64,000 nt of DNA from Streptomyces lasiicapitis (GTDB lineage Bacteria; Actinomycetota; Actinomycetes; Streptomycetales; Streptomycetaceae): assembly GCF_014646335.1 (NCBI RefSeq), contig NZ_BMNG01000015.1, positions 124,001 through 188,000 of the forward strand, in the 5' to 3' direction. Of the stretch, positions 17,249 to 26,554 are shown piece by piece. The first letter of the stretch is position 1. Every line of letters begins with the position of its first letter. The notes beneath the pieces are model-generated. The model had not been told where the DNA came from and did no database searches. It was given only the letters and a program-made list of their open reading frames with translations. Made by a program: the position numbers and the translations under genes.

Positions 17249-18118
17249 TCACGGAGTGCCTGCCGACACCTCGCGGTACGCGGCGGTCGCGATCTGGACG
17301 AACGAGCGGATCAACGGATTCGTGTCGCCCTCGTTCCATGCCGCCAGCACGCGGCTCGGCGGCATGTCGATGAGCGGCACCACCGTGAGCCCCTCCGCCG
17401 GTTCGTGGTGCTGCAGAGTCATGCCGACCGTGCCGTTCCAGAGAACGGCCTGCTGGCACTCCTGGACGGCGCGCACCACCGGTCCGTCGCGGAGTGCGCC
17501 GCCGTTCCAATACGCCTGCCACCGAGGGTCGGTGCCTTCCGGGAACCGGAACCAGCGGCGGTCTGCCAGGTCGGCCAATTTCAGTCCGCTGCGGCGGGCC
17601 AGCGGATCGTCGGCGCGCAGCAGCGCCCCCACCGGGTCGACCCGCAGCTCGCGCACGCTCAGGCCTGTCTCGTCGAACGGCCCTCGGGTCAGGGCGACAT
17701 CGACGAGGCCCGCGTGCAGGCCACAGGTGGGATCGGGCAGGTCGGTCTCGCGGACGCGGACCTCGACGCGCGGATGCCGGCGGTGGTACGCCCTGGCCAG
17801 CCGGGTCGCGCCCGGGTCGGCGCTGTCGCCCAGGATGCCGACGGTGAGGGTCGCGGCGCCGGCCGCGGCGGCCACGCGTACGCGGACCCGGTCGGCCTGG
17901 GCGAGCAGGGCGCGCGCCTCGTCGAGCAGCACCGCACCCACCGCGGTGAGCGTGACACCGGCGGACGACCGCTCGAACAGGGCGGCCCCGACCTCGGTCT
18001 CCAACTGCTTGATCGCCCGGCTCAGCGGCGGTTGACTCATGTGCAGCCGGGTGGCGGCCCGGCCGAAGTGGAGTTCCTCGGCGACCGCCACGAAGTAGCG
18101 CATCGTACGTAGCTCCAT
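17249..18118 (-). CDS. LysR-family transcriptional regulator
   Basis: 289 residues. The N-terminal winged HTH is ELRTMRYFVAVAEELHFGRA then ATRLHMSQPPLSRAIKQLE (residues 2-40), followed by a substrate-binding domain. The ATG at 18118 is the conserved LysR start; upstream codons in the same frame are repetitive and non-homologous. It lies 16 nt before the carboxylesterase (same strand, likely cotranscribed) and faces the cupin gene across 80 nt, so it may control both. Confidence 0.85.
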   Translation of the reverse strand: MELRTMRYFVAVAEELHFGRAATRLHMSQPPLSRAIKQLETEVGAALFERSSAGVTLTAVGAVLLDEARALLAQADRVRVRVAAAAGAATLTVGILGDSADPGATRLARAYHRRHPRVEVRVRETDLPDPTCGLHAGLVDVALTRGPFDETGLSVRELRVDPVGALLRADDPLARRSGLKLADLADRRWFRFPEGTDPRWQAYWNGGALRDGPVVRAVQECQQAVLWNGTVGMTLQHHEPAEGLTVVPLIDMPPSRVLAAWNEGDTNPLIRSFVQIATAAYREVSAGTP

Positions 18119-18198
18119 GCTGCGACGATACCCGCACGGTATCGGGAACGCGGAACGGGTCTTGGACAGTTGAGGCGCCCTGAACGTGAAATCGAAGT

Positions 18199-18756
18199 AT
18201 GACGAACGAACCGAAGAAGAACGCACCGAAGAAGAACGCACCGAAGTCGAACGCACCGAAGACCAGCGAGTCGAAGGCCGTCAGTGAGCCGACCACCGAT
18301 CCCGTCGTGTCGGTGGTCGGCCCGGACGACGGCGAAACCATCGTCCTGGGCACCACCCGCATGCGCGTACTCGAAGACGGCAGCAACACCGGCCACCGCC
18401 TCGGGCTCGCCGAGTCCGTGCTCGCGCCGCACACGCCGGGACCGCCGCAGCACCGGCACGCCCAGCACGACGAGGGTTTCTACGTCCTCTCCGGCACGGT
18501 GCGGTTCACGATCGGAGACAAGGACTACGACGCGAGCACGGGCACGTTCGTCATGGTCCCGAACGGTGCCCCGCACACCTTCGCCAACACGACCGACCAA
18601 CCGGCCGTCATGCTCAGCACGTTCACGCCGGACCTGTACGTGCAGTACTTCCGGGACCTGCAGGACATGATCGCCGACGGCCAGGGGCTGACCCGAGAGG
18701 CGAACCTCCTGGCGATGAGCCGCTACGCCACCGAGCCGGCCACGGGCGGGCTGTAG
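18199..18756 (+). CDS. Cupin-domain protein with N-terminal repeat tail
   Basis: 185 residues. The cupin barrel has motif 1 PPQHRHAQHDEGFYVLSG (about residues 88-105; two His plus Glu ligands) and motif 2 PNGAPHTFANTTDQP (about 120-134). The first ~35 residues are a Lys/Asn/Pro-rich tail built from three copies of a KKNAP-like unit encoded by a 15-nt tandem repeat. It may be an oxygenase-like or sugar-binding cupin; function not assignable. Divergent from the LysR gene. Confidence 0.8.
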   Translation: MTNEPKKNAPKKNAPKSNAPKTSESKAVSEPTTDPVVSVVGPDDGETIVLGTTRMRVLEDGSNTGHRLGLAESVLAPHTPGPPQHRHAQHDEGFYVLSGTVRFTIGDKDYDASTGTFVMVPNGAPHTFANTTDQPAVMLSTFTPDLYVQYFRDLQDMIADGQGLTREANLLAMSRYATEPATGGL

Positions 18757-18762
18757 GGGCTC

Positions 18763-18869
18763 CTAGTGCGCACGCACCAGGACACGTGAGCGGCTGATCC
18801 CGCCGCACCAGGTGAAGACGGCGGCGGGAGACGATGCCCGGCGGGGCGCCGCAGGGAAGCGTAGGAGGC
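18763..18869 (+). promoter_or_regulatory. 107-nt conserved leader element, copy A (upstream of MMPL exporter)
   Basis: This non-coding segment recurs, in the same orientation relative to the gene, upstream of the MFS exporter at 30161-30267. By hand alignment the copies are gap-free with 14 differences in 107 positions. Invariant blocks include GCACCAGGA, GAAGACGGCGGCGGG, ACGATGCCCGGCGGG, CAGGGAAGCGT and GGAGGC. Predicted hairpins are CGGG-loop(ACGATG)-CCCG and GGCG-GGR-CGCC, with differences falling in loops. Frames contain stops and substitutions are not at third positions, so it is not coding. It ends 52 nt before the GTG of the exporter. Function unknown; riboswitch-like RNA is the leading idea. 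Confidence 0.65.
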
Positions 18870-18921
18870 GCGTAAATCTCGCGCATTCCCCTTGCCTAGC
18901 GGTGTCTGGAGTGATCATCAG

Positions 18922-21159
18922 GTGGCGACTTTTCTTTACCGGATCGGACGGTGGGCCTTCCGGCGGCGGCGGCTCGTGGGTGGTCTGTGGCTGGGTGCCC
19001 TGCTGCTGGCCGTCGCCGCCGCTGCTGTGGCGCCGGCCGCGGAGGAAGAGGACCTCTCCATGCCCGGCACCGAGTCGCAGAAGGCGTTCGACCTGCTGGA
19101 CGAGCGGTTCCCCGAGAGCAACTCCCAGGGCGCCGAGGCCCGTTTGGTGTTCCAGGCCCCGGACGGGCAGCGGATGACGGCCAGGGAGAACAAGGAGGCC
19201 GTCAAGGACACGCTCGGCTCGCTGGACGGCGGCGACCAGGTCGCGTCGGCCACCGACCCGTACAAGACCGGCGCTGTCAGCAAGGACGGCAGCATCGCCT
19301 ACTCCACCATCACCTACACCGAAGACTCCGTCGACCTGACCGAGTCGACGAAGAGCGCCCTCGAGGACGCCGCGAGCAAGGCCCGGGACACGGGCCTGAC
19401 CGTGGAGATCGGCGGCTCGGCCCTGGAAGCGGAAGAGGCACCGGGCGGCACGACGGAGATCATCGGCGTGGTGGTGGCGGCCGTGGTGCTCGTCCTCACC
19501 CTCGGGTCGCTGGTCGCGGCCGGACTGTCACTCCTCACCGCCTTCGTGGGCGTGGCCATCGCCTTCGGCCTGGTCTCCGCGCTTGCCGTGCCGCTGGGCC
19601 TGACGGACACCGTCGCCATCCTGGCGCTGATGCTGGGCCTCGCCGTCGGCATCGACTACGCGCTCTTCATCACCTCACGCTTCCGCGACGAGCGAGCCCA
19701 GGGCAGCGAGCCGGAGGAAGCCGCAGGGCGGGCGGTGGGCACGGCCGGATCCGCCGTCGTCTTCGCCGGCGCGACCGTCTTCATCGCCCTGGTCGGCCTC
19801 GGGGTCGTCGGCATCCCCGAACTCACCAAGATGGGCCTGGGCGGCGCGGGCGCCGTGGCCCTCGCCGTACTCGTCGCACTGACCCTGGTCCCCGCGCTGT
19901 TCGGCTTCTTCGGCCGACGAGTGCTGTCCCGTACCGCACGCAAGGCCACCCGGCCGGGAAACGAGCGCGCGACCACCGCCGAGCGGCCCGGTCTCGGCAC
20001 CCGCTGGGCGCGGTTCGTGCTGCGCCGTCCCGTGGCCGTCCTGCTGGTCGCCGGACTCGGCCTCGGCGCCGTCGCCCTGCCGGCGCTGAGCCTCGAACTC
20101 GGGCTGCCCGGAGACGAGTCCAAGTCGGTGGAGACCACCCAGCGCCGCGCCTACGACCTGCTGTCGGACGGCTTCGGCCCCGGCTTCAACGGCCCGTTGA
20201 CCGTGGTCGTGGACACATCGGAGGCCACGGACACCCGGGCCGCCACGGACCTCGTCGTCAAGACCGTACGGGGCGTGGACGGGATCGCGTCGGTCGGTGA
20301 TCCGGCGCTCAGCAAGACCAAGGACACGGCCGTCCTCACCGCCGTACCGAAGACCGCGCCGAACAGCGGCGAGACCAAGGACCTGGTGCAGGCGATCCGG
20401 GGCGCGGTCTCCGGCGTCGAGGCCGACACGGGCGCCGGCGTCCTGGTGACCGGCAAGACCGCGATGAACATCGACATCTCCGAAGCCATGTCCGACGCCC
20501 TCATCCCCTACCTGACCGTGGTCATCGGCCTGGCCGTGCTCCTGCTGATGGTGGTCTTCCGCTCGATCCTCGTCCCCATCAAGGCCGCGCTCGGCTTCCT
20601 GCTGTCGGTGGGTGCCGCCTTCGGCGTCCTGGTCGCCGTCTTCCAGTGGGGCTGGGCGGCGGACCTGCTGGGCATCGAGCAGACCGGCCCTGTCATGTCG
20701 CTGATGCCGATCCTCGTCATCGGGATCGTGTTCGGCCTTGCCATGGACTACGAGGTCTTCCTCCTCACCCGGATGCGGGAGGCGTACGTCCATGGCGCGT
20801 CCCCCGGCGAGGCCATCGTCAACGGGTTCCGGCACAGCGGACGCGTGGTGGCTGCCGCGGCGATCATCATGGTCAGCGTGTTCGCCGGATTCATCGGGAT
20901 GAGCAACCCGACCATTCAGACGATGGGCGTCGGCCTGGCCGCCGCCGTCGCCTTCGACGCCTTCGTGGTGCGGATGGCGATCGTGCCCGCGGTACTCGCC
21001 CTGCTCGGCCACCGGGCCTGGTGGCTGCCCCGTATCCTGAACCGTGTGCTGCCGAACGTGGACATCGAGGGCGAGAAACTGAGCAGGCATGTCCCGGCCC
21101 CCGCGGCCGTGCCGGACGCGGCGGCGCAGCCGCTCCCCGTCGGCCGGCACCGGTACTGA
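18922..21159 (+). CDS. MMPL/RND-type membrane exporter
   Basis: 745 residues, MMPL family proton-driven exporter. Layout: cytoplasmic N-terminus with an Arg cluster, TM1, a large extracellular domain (about residues 40-180), TM2-6, a second loop domain after TM7 and TM8-12. Two canonical segments are seen: GLAVGIDYALFITSRFRDER (about 230) and its half-repeat VFGLAMDYEVFLLTRMREAY (about 610), whose Asp residues relay protons. Likely exports a lipid, peptide or drug. The GTG at 18922 follows GGAG at 18908. It is followed by a two-component system in the same direction and preceded by the duplicated leader. Confidence 0.88.
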   Translation: MATFLYRIGRWAFRRRRLVGGLWLGALLLAVAAAAVAPAAEEEDLSMPGTESQKAFDLLDERFPESNSQGAEARLVFQAPDGQRMTARENKEAVKDTLGSLDGGDQVASATDPYKTGAVSKDGSIAYSTITYTEDSVDLTESTKSALEDAASKARDTGLTVEIGGSALEAEEAPGGTTEIIGVVVAAVVLVLTLGSLVAAGLSLLTAFVGVAIAFGLVSALAVPLGLTDTVAILALMLGLAVGIDYALFITSRFRDERAQGSEPEEAAGRAVGTAGSAVVFAGATVFIALVGLGVVGIPELTKMGLGGAGAVALAVLVALTLVPALFGFFGRRVLSRTARKATRPGNERATTAERPGLGTRWARFVLRRPVAVLLVAGLGLGAVALPALSLELGLPGDESKSVETTQRRAYDLLSDGFGPGFNGPLTVVVDTSEATDTRAATDLVVKTVRGVDGIASVGDPALSKTKDTAVLTAVPKTAPNSGETKDLVQAIRGAVSGVEADTGAGVLVTGKTAMNIDISEAMSDALIPYLTVVIGLAVLLLMVVFRSILVPIKAALGFLLSVGAAFGVLVAVFQWGWAADLLGIEQTGPVMSLMPILVIGIVFGLAMDYEVFLLTRMREAYVHGASPGEAIVNGFRHSGRVVAAAAIIMVSVFAGFIGMSNPTIQTMGVGLAAAVAFDAFVVRMAIVPAVLALLGHRAWWLPRILNRVLPNVDIEGEKLSRHVPAPAAVPDAAAQPLPVGRHRY

Positions 21160-21166
21160 GCCGGTC

Positions 21167-22597
21167 ATGACGCACACGGACGGCGGTGGCCCGCGATCAC
21201 GCGGCACGTGGTGGCGTGAGGGCGCGGTCACGGCGACGGCGTTCGCGCTCTGCCTGCTCGGCGGCGTGCTGCGCGACGACGACGGCCCGCTGTCACCGCC
21301 GTCCGTAGCCGCCTACTTCATCGCCGTGGTGTCCAGTGCCGTGCTGCCGCTGCGGCACCGGGCACCCCTGGCCGTCATGGCGGTCACGGCCGCGTGCGGT
21401 GTGCTGGTTCCGCCGCTGGGCCTCCTGCTGAGCCCGCTCATCGTGGCCCCCGCCGTGATCACCGCCTACTCCTACGCACGCACCGTGCGCAACGAACGGC
21501 GCGCGGCGAGCGCGGTGTTGTCCATCTCCGTGGTGCTGCTGCTCGCCGCCACCCCCCTGTTCGGCGCCCTCTCGTGGAAGGACGCGAGCAGGGTGGGGGC
21601 GGTGGCGGCGTTCCCGCTGGTGGCCGGCGTACTCGGTCGCTCGGCGCAGAACCGGCGGGCATACCTGGCCGCCGTGGAGGAGCGGGCCCAGCGCGCAGAG
21701 GAGAGCCGGGACAGCGAGGCGCGCCGGAGAGTGGCCGAGGAACGGGTGCGCATCGCCCGGGAACTGCACGACCTGGTGGCCCATCAGATCACCCTGGCCA
21801 ACGCGCAGGCCACGGTCGCCGCCCACCTCTTCGACACCCGCCCGGAGCAGACCCGCAAGAGCCTCAAGGAACTTGTCGAGACCACCAGCGACGCGCTCGA
21901 CGATCTGCGGGCGACGGTCGGTCTGCTGCGCCAGTCCGAGGACACCGAGTCCGGGGACACGGCCGCGCCCGCCGAACCGGCGCCCGGCCTGTCCCGCCTC
22001 CCCACGCTCCTGACGTCCTTCCGCCGCGCGGGCCTGGAGGTGTCGGTGCACGAGGAAGGCACGGCCAGGCCGCTGCCGCCCGGGGTCGACCTCACTGCGT
22101 ACCGCATCGTCCAGGAGGCCCTGACCAACGTGACCAAACACGCGGGTACCGGCAGCGCCCGGGTACGCCTCGTCTGGGACCGCGATCACGTGACCCTCAC
22201 CGTCGCGGACGACGGAAGGGGCGCGGGCGCCCGTACGGCGGCGGACCGCCCGCCCGGCTACGGTCTGATCGGGATGCGCGAACGTGCCACCGCGCTCGGA
22301 GGACACCTCTCCGCAGGCAGGCGCCCGGAGGGCGGCTTCCTCGTCTCCGCCCAACTGCCCCTCCCGCCCGCCAAGGACACGACGCGGACGACTGACGGAG
22401 CAACAACTGTCGAGGGGAAGATGGCTGACGGAGCAACGACCACCGAGGGCCGGATGGCCGACGAGGCAACAACCACTGAGGGACGGATGGCCGACGGAGC
22501 AACAACTACCCAGCGGGGACGGATGGTCGACGAAGCGACAGCCGACGGACGGACGGCTCGCCGAGGCGGCGACACAGGGGCCGGGGACACGCCATGA
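21167..22597 (+). CDS. Two-component sensor histidine kinase (NarL/HisKA_3 type)
   Basis: 476 residues. About four to five N-terminal TM helices (residues 18-150), a HisKA_3 dimerisation domain with H-box RIARELHDLVAHQ (about residue 195), and a HATPase domain with TAYRIVQEALTNVTKHAG (about 310), DDGRGAG and GYGLIGMRERATALGG. The C-terminal ~75 residues are an 11-residue repeat unit (consensus GATTTEGRMAD, four copies) unrelated to kinases. The ATG at 21167 lies 7 nt after the exporter stop, and the 3' end overlaps the regulator gene (ATGA), so exporter-kinase-regulator form an operon. Confidence 0.88.
   Translation: MTHTDGGGPRSRGTWWREGAVTATAFALCLLGGVLRDDDGPLSPPSVAAYFIAVVSSAVLPLRHRAPLAVMAVTAACGVLVPPLGLLLSPLIVAPAVITAYSYARTVRNERRAASAVLSISVVLLLAATPLFGALSWKDASRVGAVAAFPLVAGVLGRSAQNRRAYLAAVEERAQRAEESRDSEARRRVAEERVRIARELHDLVAHQITLANAQATVAAHLFDTRPEQTRKSLKELVETTSDALDDLRATVGLLRQSEDTESGDTAAPAEPAPGLSRLPTLLTSFRRAGLEVSVHEEGTARPLPPGVDLTAYRIVQEALTNVTKHAGTGSARVRLVWDRDHVTLTVADDGRGAGARTAADRPPGYGLIGMRERATALGGHLSAGRRPEGGFLVSAQLPLPPAKDTTRTTDGATTVEGKMADGATTTEGRMADEATTTEGRMADGATTTQRGRMVDEATADGRTARRGGDTGAGDTP
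22397..22531 (+). repeat. 33-nt in-frame tandem repeat in histidine kinase 3' end
   Basis: Four consecutive units (22397-22429, 22430-22462, 22463-22495, 22496-22531; the last has one extra codon) encode an 11-residue (G/E)ATTTEGRMAD-like motif. Units differ mostly at silent or conservative sites. Confidence 0.88.
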
Positions 22598-23286
22598 CAC
22601 TCCGCGTACTGCTCGCCGACGACCAGGCCCTGCTGCGCGGGGCCTTCCGCCTGCTGCTCGACTCCGCCGACGACATCACCGTGGTCGGCGAGGCCGCCGA
22701 CGGCAGGGAGGCGGTGAGACTCACCCGGCAGTTGCGCCCGGACGTCGTGATCATGGACATCCGTATGCCCGAGGTCGACGGCCTCACCGCCACATCGGAG
22801 ATCTGCGCGGACCCGGACCTGAGCGCCAGCCGCATCCTGATCCTCACCACGTACGAGACCGACGAGTACGTCGCCCAGGCGCTGCGCGCGGGAGCGGGCG
22901 GCTTCATCGGCAAGGGCATCGGGGCCGAGGACCTGCTGGACGCCGTACGCACGATCGCGGCGGGCGACACGCTGCTGTCTCCCGCCGCGACCCGCTCCCT
23001 GGTCTCCCGTTTCCTGGCCACACCGAACGACGCTCCAGCACGCCACCCCGAACAGCTCGCCGCGCTGACCCCGCGCGAACGGGAGATGGTGGCCCTGGTC
23101 GCAACCGGCCTGTCCAACCAGGAAATCGCCGAGCAGATGTTCCTCAGCCCCTTCACCGTCCGCGCCCACGTACAGCGCGCCATGACGAAGCTGGAGGCCC
23201 GCGACAGGGCTCAACTCGTCGTGATCGCCTACCGGACGGGCTTGGCCCAGGCCGCCCCCGAGGGCGGCACCGACCGCCTGTCGTAG
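22594..23286 (+). CDS. NarL/LuxR-family response regulator
   Basis: 230 residues. Receiver domain with the acidic pair LLADDQ (residue about 9), phospho-acceptor Asp in DVVIMDIRMPEVDG (about 54), Thr in LTTYETDEYV and Lys in GFIGKG. C-terminal LuxR HTH: LTPREREMVALVATGLSNQE then IAEQMFLSPFTVRAHVQRAM (about 150-200). It overlaps the kinase stop by 4 nt, so it is the cognate partner and the likely controller of the MMPL operon. Confidence 0.92.
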   Translation: MTLRVLLADDQALLRGAFRLLLDSADDITVVGEAADGREAVRLTRQLRPDVVIMDIRMPEVDGLTATSEICADPDLSASRILILTTYETDEYVAQALRAGAGGFIGKGIGAEDLLDAVRTIAAGDTLLSPAATRSLVSRFLATPNDAPARHPEQLAALTPREREMVALVATGLSNQEIAEQMFLSPFTVRAHVQRAMTKLEARDRAQLVVIAYRTGLAQAAPEGGTDRLS

Positions 23287-23363
23287 TCCCCGATACCGGG
23301 GGCCTTCGGCGGCTCCAGGCGGCTGGCCGCGCACACCCCGTTGCTGGGCCTTCGCTACCCCGG

Positions 23364-24842
23364 TCAGTCGCCCTGGCTGTTCGCTTGCCTGGGCAGGCAG
23401 AACATCAGCGCCCACATCACAGCGAGGGTGCCACCGACCCACCAGAGCACGTTGGTGAACGCGTCGCGATTGAGTCCGTCGTCGTGTGAGCCGCTGGTAG
23501 CGGCGAAGAACACGAGGGCGGTCAGCGCGGTTCCCAGGGAGATGCCCAGGTGCATGGCGGTGTTGAACAGGCCCGAGGCGGAACCGGCGTTCTCGTGCGG
23601 AACCTTGGCGAGTGACATGTCGGCCAACGGCCCGCCGACCATGCCGAGGCCGAAGCCGATCAGTACCACCGGGGCGGTCATCGCGAGGAGGGTCAGGTCG
23701 GCCTGACTGCTGATCTGGAGTCCGTAGGCGACCATCGAGACGAGCGCGATCAGGGCTCCGGCCTGGGGCAAGCGGCGACCGAAGCGCCCGGCACTCCTAG
23801 CCGCGACCGTCGCACCGGCAAGCTCACCGAGGGCGAGCAGCACGAAGGCCACGGCCGCGTGAAAGGGGCTCATGCCCAGGCCGCGCTGGAGGTAGAGCGT
23901 CCAGGTCATGAAGAACAGTCCGCACAGCAGGCCGAGCATCAGCTGTGCGGACAGCCCTCCAGTGAACTGTCGCCTCCGGAAGAGGGACAGCGTCACGAGC
24001 GGGCCGTTGTCCTGCTTTCGCTGCTGATGGCGCAGGAAGACGCCCAGCACGAGAAGGCCGGCGGCGAGCATGGCGAAGCACCACAGCGGCCAGTGGTGGG
24101 TGTGGCCCTCGGTGAGCGGGAAGAGGATCAGGACGATGGCCAGTGCGGACACCAGCATGCCGGTCAGGTCGAGCCGGTCGGCCTTCTGCGCGGTCGACTC
24201 GGGGATGAACCTGCGTCCCAGGATGATCACGGCGAGGCCGACGGGCACGTTGATCAGGAAGATCGGCCGCCAGGACAGTCCGAACAGGTCGGCCTCGGTG
24301 AGCAGGCCGCCCAGGACGGGCCCCAGGACGTTGGCGAGCGACAGGATGGCCCCGTAGAGGCCAAAGGCCCGGCTGCGGTTCTCACCCTCGAAGGTGACGT
24401 GGAGGGTCGCCAGGACCTGCGGGATCATCAGCGCCACTCCCACGCCCTGGAGCACGCGGGCGCCGATAAGTACGCCGGGGCCGGTGGCAAGGCCGCACAG
24501 CAGCGAGGCCGCGGTGAACACGACGGTGCCGATGAGGAGGATCTTGCGTCGGCCGCGGATGTCGCCGAGGCGTCCGCCGGTGATCAGCCCGACGGCGACC
24601 ATCAGGGAGTATCCGGCGGTCAGCCACTGCGTCGCGGCCGGTCCGGCGCCGGTCGACGACTGGATCGCGGGTAGAGCGGTGAGGACGACCGACTGGTCAA
24701 GGATGTCCATGAGCTCGGCGACCAGGAGCACCACGAGGGCGATCCGGCCGGCCAGGGCCATCTTCGGCGGCCGGCCCGACGGGGTGAGAACTGGGATTTC
24801 GGCGGTGTGCTGCGGCTCGTTGCCAAGCGCGGGGGAAGACAC
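23364..24842 (-). CDS. MFS multidrug transporter, DHA2 (14-TM) family
   Basis: 492 residues with 14 predicted TM helices. Motifs: MDILDQSVVLTALPAI in TM1 (motif D1), GGRLGDIRGRRKILL (motif A, about residue 85), and GARVLQGVGVALMIPQVLA (TM4-5; motif C-like region follows). EmrB/QacA relatives export drugs by proton antiport. The GTG at 24842 has GGAG 9 nt upstream. It stands alone, convergent with the response regulator. Confidence 0.88.
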   Translation of the reverse strand: MSSPALGNEPQHTAEIPVLTPSGRPPKMALAGRIALVVLLVAELMDILDQSVVLTALPAIQSSTGAGPAATQWLTAGYSLMVAVGLITGGRLGDIRGRRKILLIGTVVFTAASLLCGLATGPGVLIGARVLQGVGVALMIPQVLATLHVTFEGENRSRAFGLYGAILSLANVLGPVLGGLLTEADLFGLSWRPIFLINVPVGLAVIILGRRFIPESTAQKADRLDLTGMLVSALAIVLILFPLTEGHTHHWPLWCFAMLAAGLLVLGVFLRHQQRKQDNGPLVTLSLFRRRQFTGGLSAQLMLGLLCGLFFMTWTLYLQRGLGMSPFHAAVAFVLLALGELAGATVAARSAGRFGRRLPQAGALIALVSMVAYGLQISSQADLTLLAMTAPVVLIGFGLGMVGGPLADMSLAKVPHENAGSASGLFNTAMHLGISLGTALTALVFFAATSGSHDDGLNRDAFTNVLWWVGGTLAVMWALMFCLPRQANSQGD

Positions 24843-25396
24843 TGGTGGGGACTCCTGGTCCAAAGGAATCGGGAGCCCTGCCGACAACGGCGCCGGGGCC
24901 GGAAGACACGGAACCCGGGGCAGACGGCAGAGCTGCACCCGGGAAAGACAGGAAACTGCGGGGGTGGGTGACGCAACTCAGGCCAGCGCGACGTCCGCCC
25001 CCGGACACGTGCGAAGACTCGGCACGTGGGGGTAATGCGGACGGCTACATGGCCTGGGGAATACGAAGTCACCTCAAGAGCAACACAGAAGGAACAGGAA
25101 GTCCGGTCGCTGCCGCCGAAGCCTCCGGCGCAGGAACTTGTCTACGGTACGACACCCCCAGGCCCCCTCGCACAACAGATATCGGGCTCGCCCTGCCTGA
25201 TCGGCCAGGCGCGAGCCACACCCACGACGTCGAGCGCCCCCTGCCCGCGCTGCCGGGCAAGGAGCGTCGAGGTACTGGCTCAGCCGGTAGACCAGGCCGT
25301 GAGCCTGGACGGTATGGCCACCGGTGATGACCAGAGGTTAGGGCGTACCGATGGTCAGGACGCCGGCTAGGAGCCGACGACGCAGGCCGGTTAGGT
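24843..25396. other. Gene-free stretch upstream of the MFS gene
   Basis: 554 nt that should contain the promoter for the DHA2 exporter. I see no conserved gene and no strong palindrome. An adjacent regulator, common for such exporters, is absent. Confidence 0.4.
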
Positions 25397-25762
25397 TCAC
25401 GCGGCGCTCACGCGTGCCGCGGCCAGCTCGGCGAAGGCGTCTTCCCACACATCGCGGATCACGCTACTGATCAGGGTCCGCAGCACCGGCCACTGGCCGA
25501 TCAGCAGGTCCCGGTTGAGGAAGGTCTCCAGTTCCTCGCGCTGCCCCTCGGCCAGGACCGTGCGGTACAGGCCCATCCGGGCCCGGGGACGGTCCATGTC
25601 GAAGGAGCGCCGGCCGGACCAGGCCACGTGCAGCGGCAGGCCGACGGTGCCCTGCGTGGGGCCCGTAAGGTCCGCCAGGCGCGCGGGCAACCGCTTGGTA
25701 TACCGCGTGCGCAGGACCTCGGCGGCGTTGGGGACCGGTGCAGTCGGCGATCCGGGGGCCAT
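25397..25762 (-). CDS. Conserved Streptomyces hypothetical protein
   Basis: 121 residues: AEVLRTRYTKRLPARLADLT, PLHVAWSGRRSFDMDRPRAR, ETFLNRDLLIGQWPVLRTLI. I recall similar proteins annotated as hypothetical in many Streptomyces, often beside transposases. No signal peptide or TM segments. ATG at 25762. Confidence 0.6.
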   Translation of the reverse strand: MAPGSPTAPVPNAAEVLRTRYTKRLPARLADLTGPTQGTVGLPLHVAWSGRRSFDMDRPRARMGLYRTVLAEGQREELETFLNRDLLIGQWPVLRTLISSVIRDVWEDAFAELAAARVSAA

Positions 25763-25851
25763 GGTGCTGATTATCGGCTGTCGGCCCGGGCTGGTCAGCG
25801 TGGACGACCGAAGCAGAACCAGAGAGCTGCAGGCGCTGCTTGCCCGGGCAT

Positions 25852-25989
25852 GAGACCACGAGTGTTCGACAGATCAACTTGATGCAGGCGGGCCCTCGGC
25901 AGCGTTGCCCCGGCCAGGTGGGTCTCTGGCGGCCCAGCTCCGGCCAAGTTAGCCTTCGGCGGCGTCGCCCCGAACAGTCTGGCCTCGGT
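25852..25989 (-). pseudogene. Pentapeptide-repeat protein fragment
   Basis: 46 codons with a clean five-residue period (EARL-FGATP-PKANL-AGAGP then PETHL-AGATL-PRARL), matching the A(D/N)LXX pentapeptide-repeat beta-helix. It is fused directly to the broken IS701 transposase in a shared frame and has no start, so it is the tail of a disrupted gene. Confidence 0.55.
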
Positions 25990-26554
25990 CAATGCCGTCG
26001 GGGATGCCCGCGCTCCGGCAGCGGTCCGGTGCCTCGGTCCACGAGTGCGGCACATACAGGGCTCGGTCGATGGCGGCGTGTCCGCGGGCGGCGGAGTAAC
26101 GAGATAAACGGCGACCTGGGCGTTCTCGACTCGGCCGGCCGTGCCGGTGTACTGACGCTGGACGCCGACGGTCGCGGTGCCCTCCTTCAAATCGCCCGTC
26201 TCGTCGACCACGAGCACCGCATCGGGGTCGCGCAAGTACTCGACCACGTAGGCGCGTATGTCGTCTGTCGTCACGAATCGCGTCGGCGTCCCATTTCGCC
26301 CGGTGGAGCAGGTGCTGCATGCCGTCCGGAGTGGCATCGCCCGCGTGCTCGGCCAGGGTCCAGCAGTTCTTCCTCCAGTTCTTCCTCGGCAGGTTCGACA
26401 GCAGCCCGGAGACCAACCGCCGCACCCGGCGACGGGGTTCAACTCGGGAGAACCGGTCGGCGATCCGGCTCATCAGTCCTTCGAATGCCTCCTGCCAGTG
26501 GGCAGGCACTACGCCGGCGTCCGAGGCCGCCGCGTGATCATCGGTTGTCCACAC
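25990..26554 (-). pseudogene. IS701-family transposase, truncated and frameshifted
   Basis: The N-terminal half of an IS701 transposase: WQEAFEGLMSRIADRFSRVE, then GDATPDGMQHLLHRAKWDAD in one frame; DIRAYVVEYLRDPDAVLVVD then ETGDLKEGTATVGVQRQYTG in a second; and RGHAAIDRALYVPHSW back in the first. At least two frameshifts, and the C-terminal half is replaced by the pentapeptide fragment. The start overlaps the 3' end of the gene at 26538. A related fragment lies at 59913. Confidence 0.75.

Noticed and set aside
18763..18869. Leader element as a conserved short peptide
   Set aside because: The frame giving similar peptides in both copies (KTAAGxDARR) has mostly first- and second-position substitutions, and other frames contain stops.
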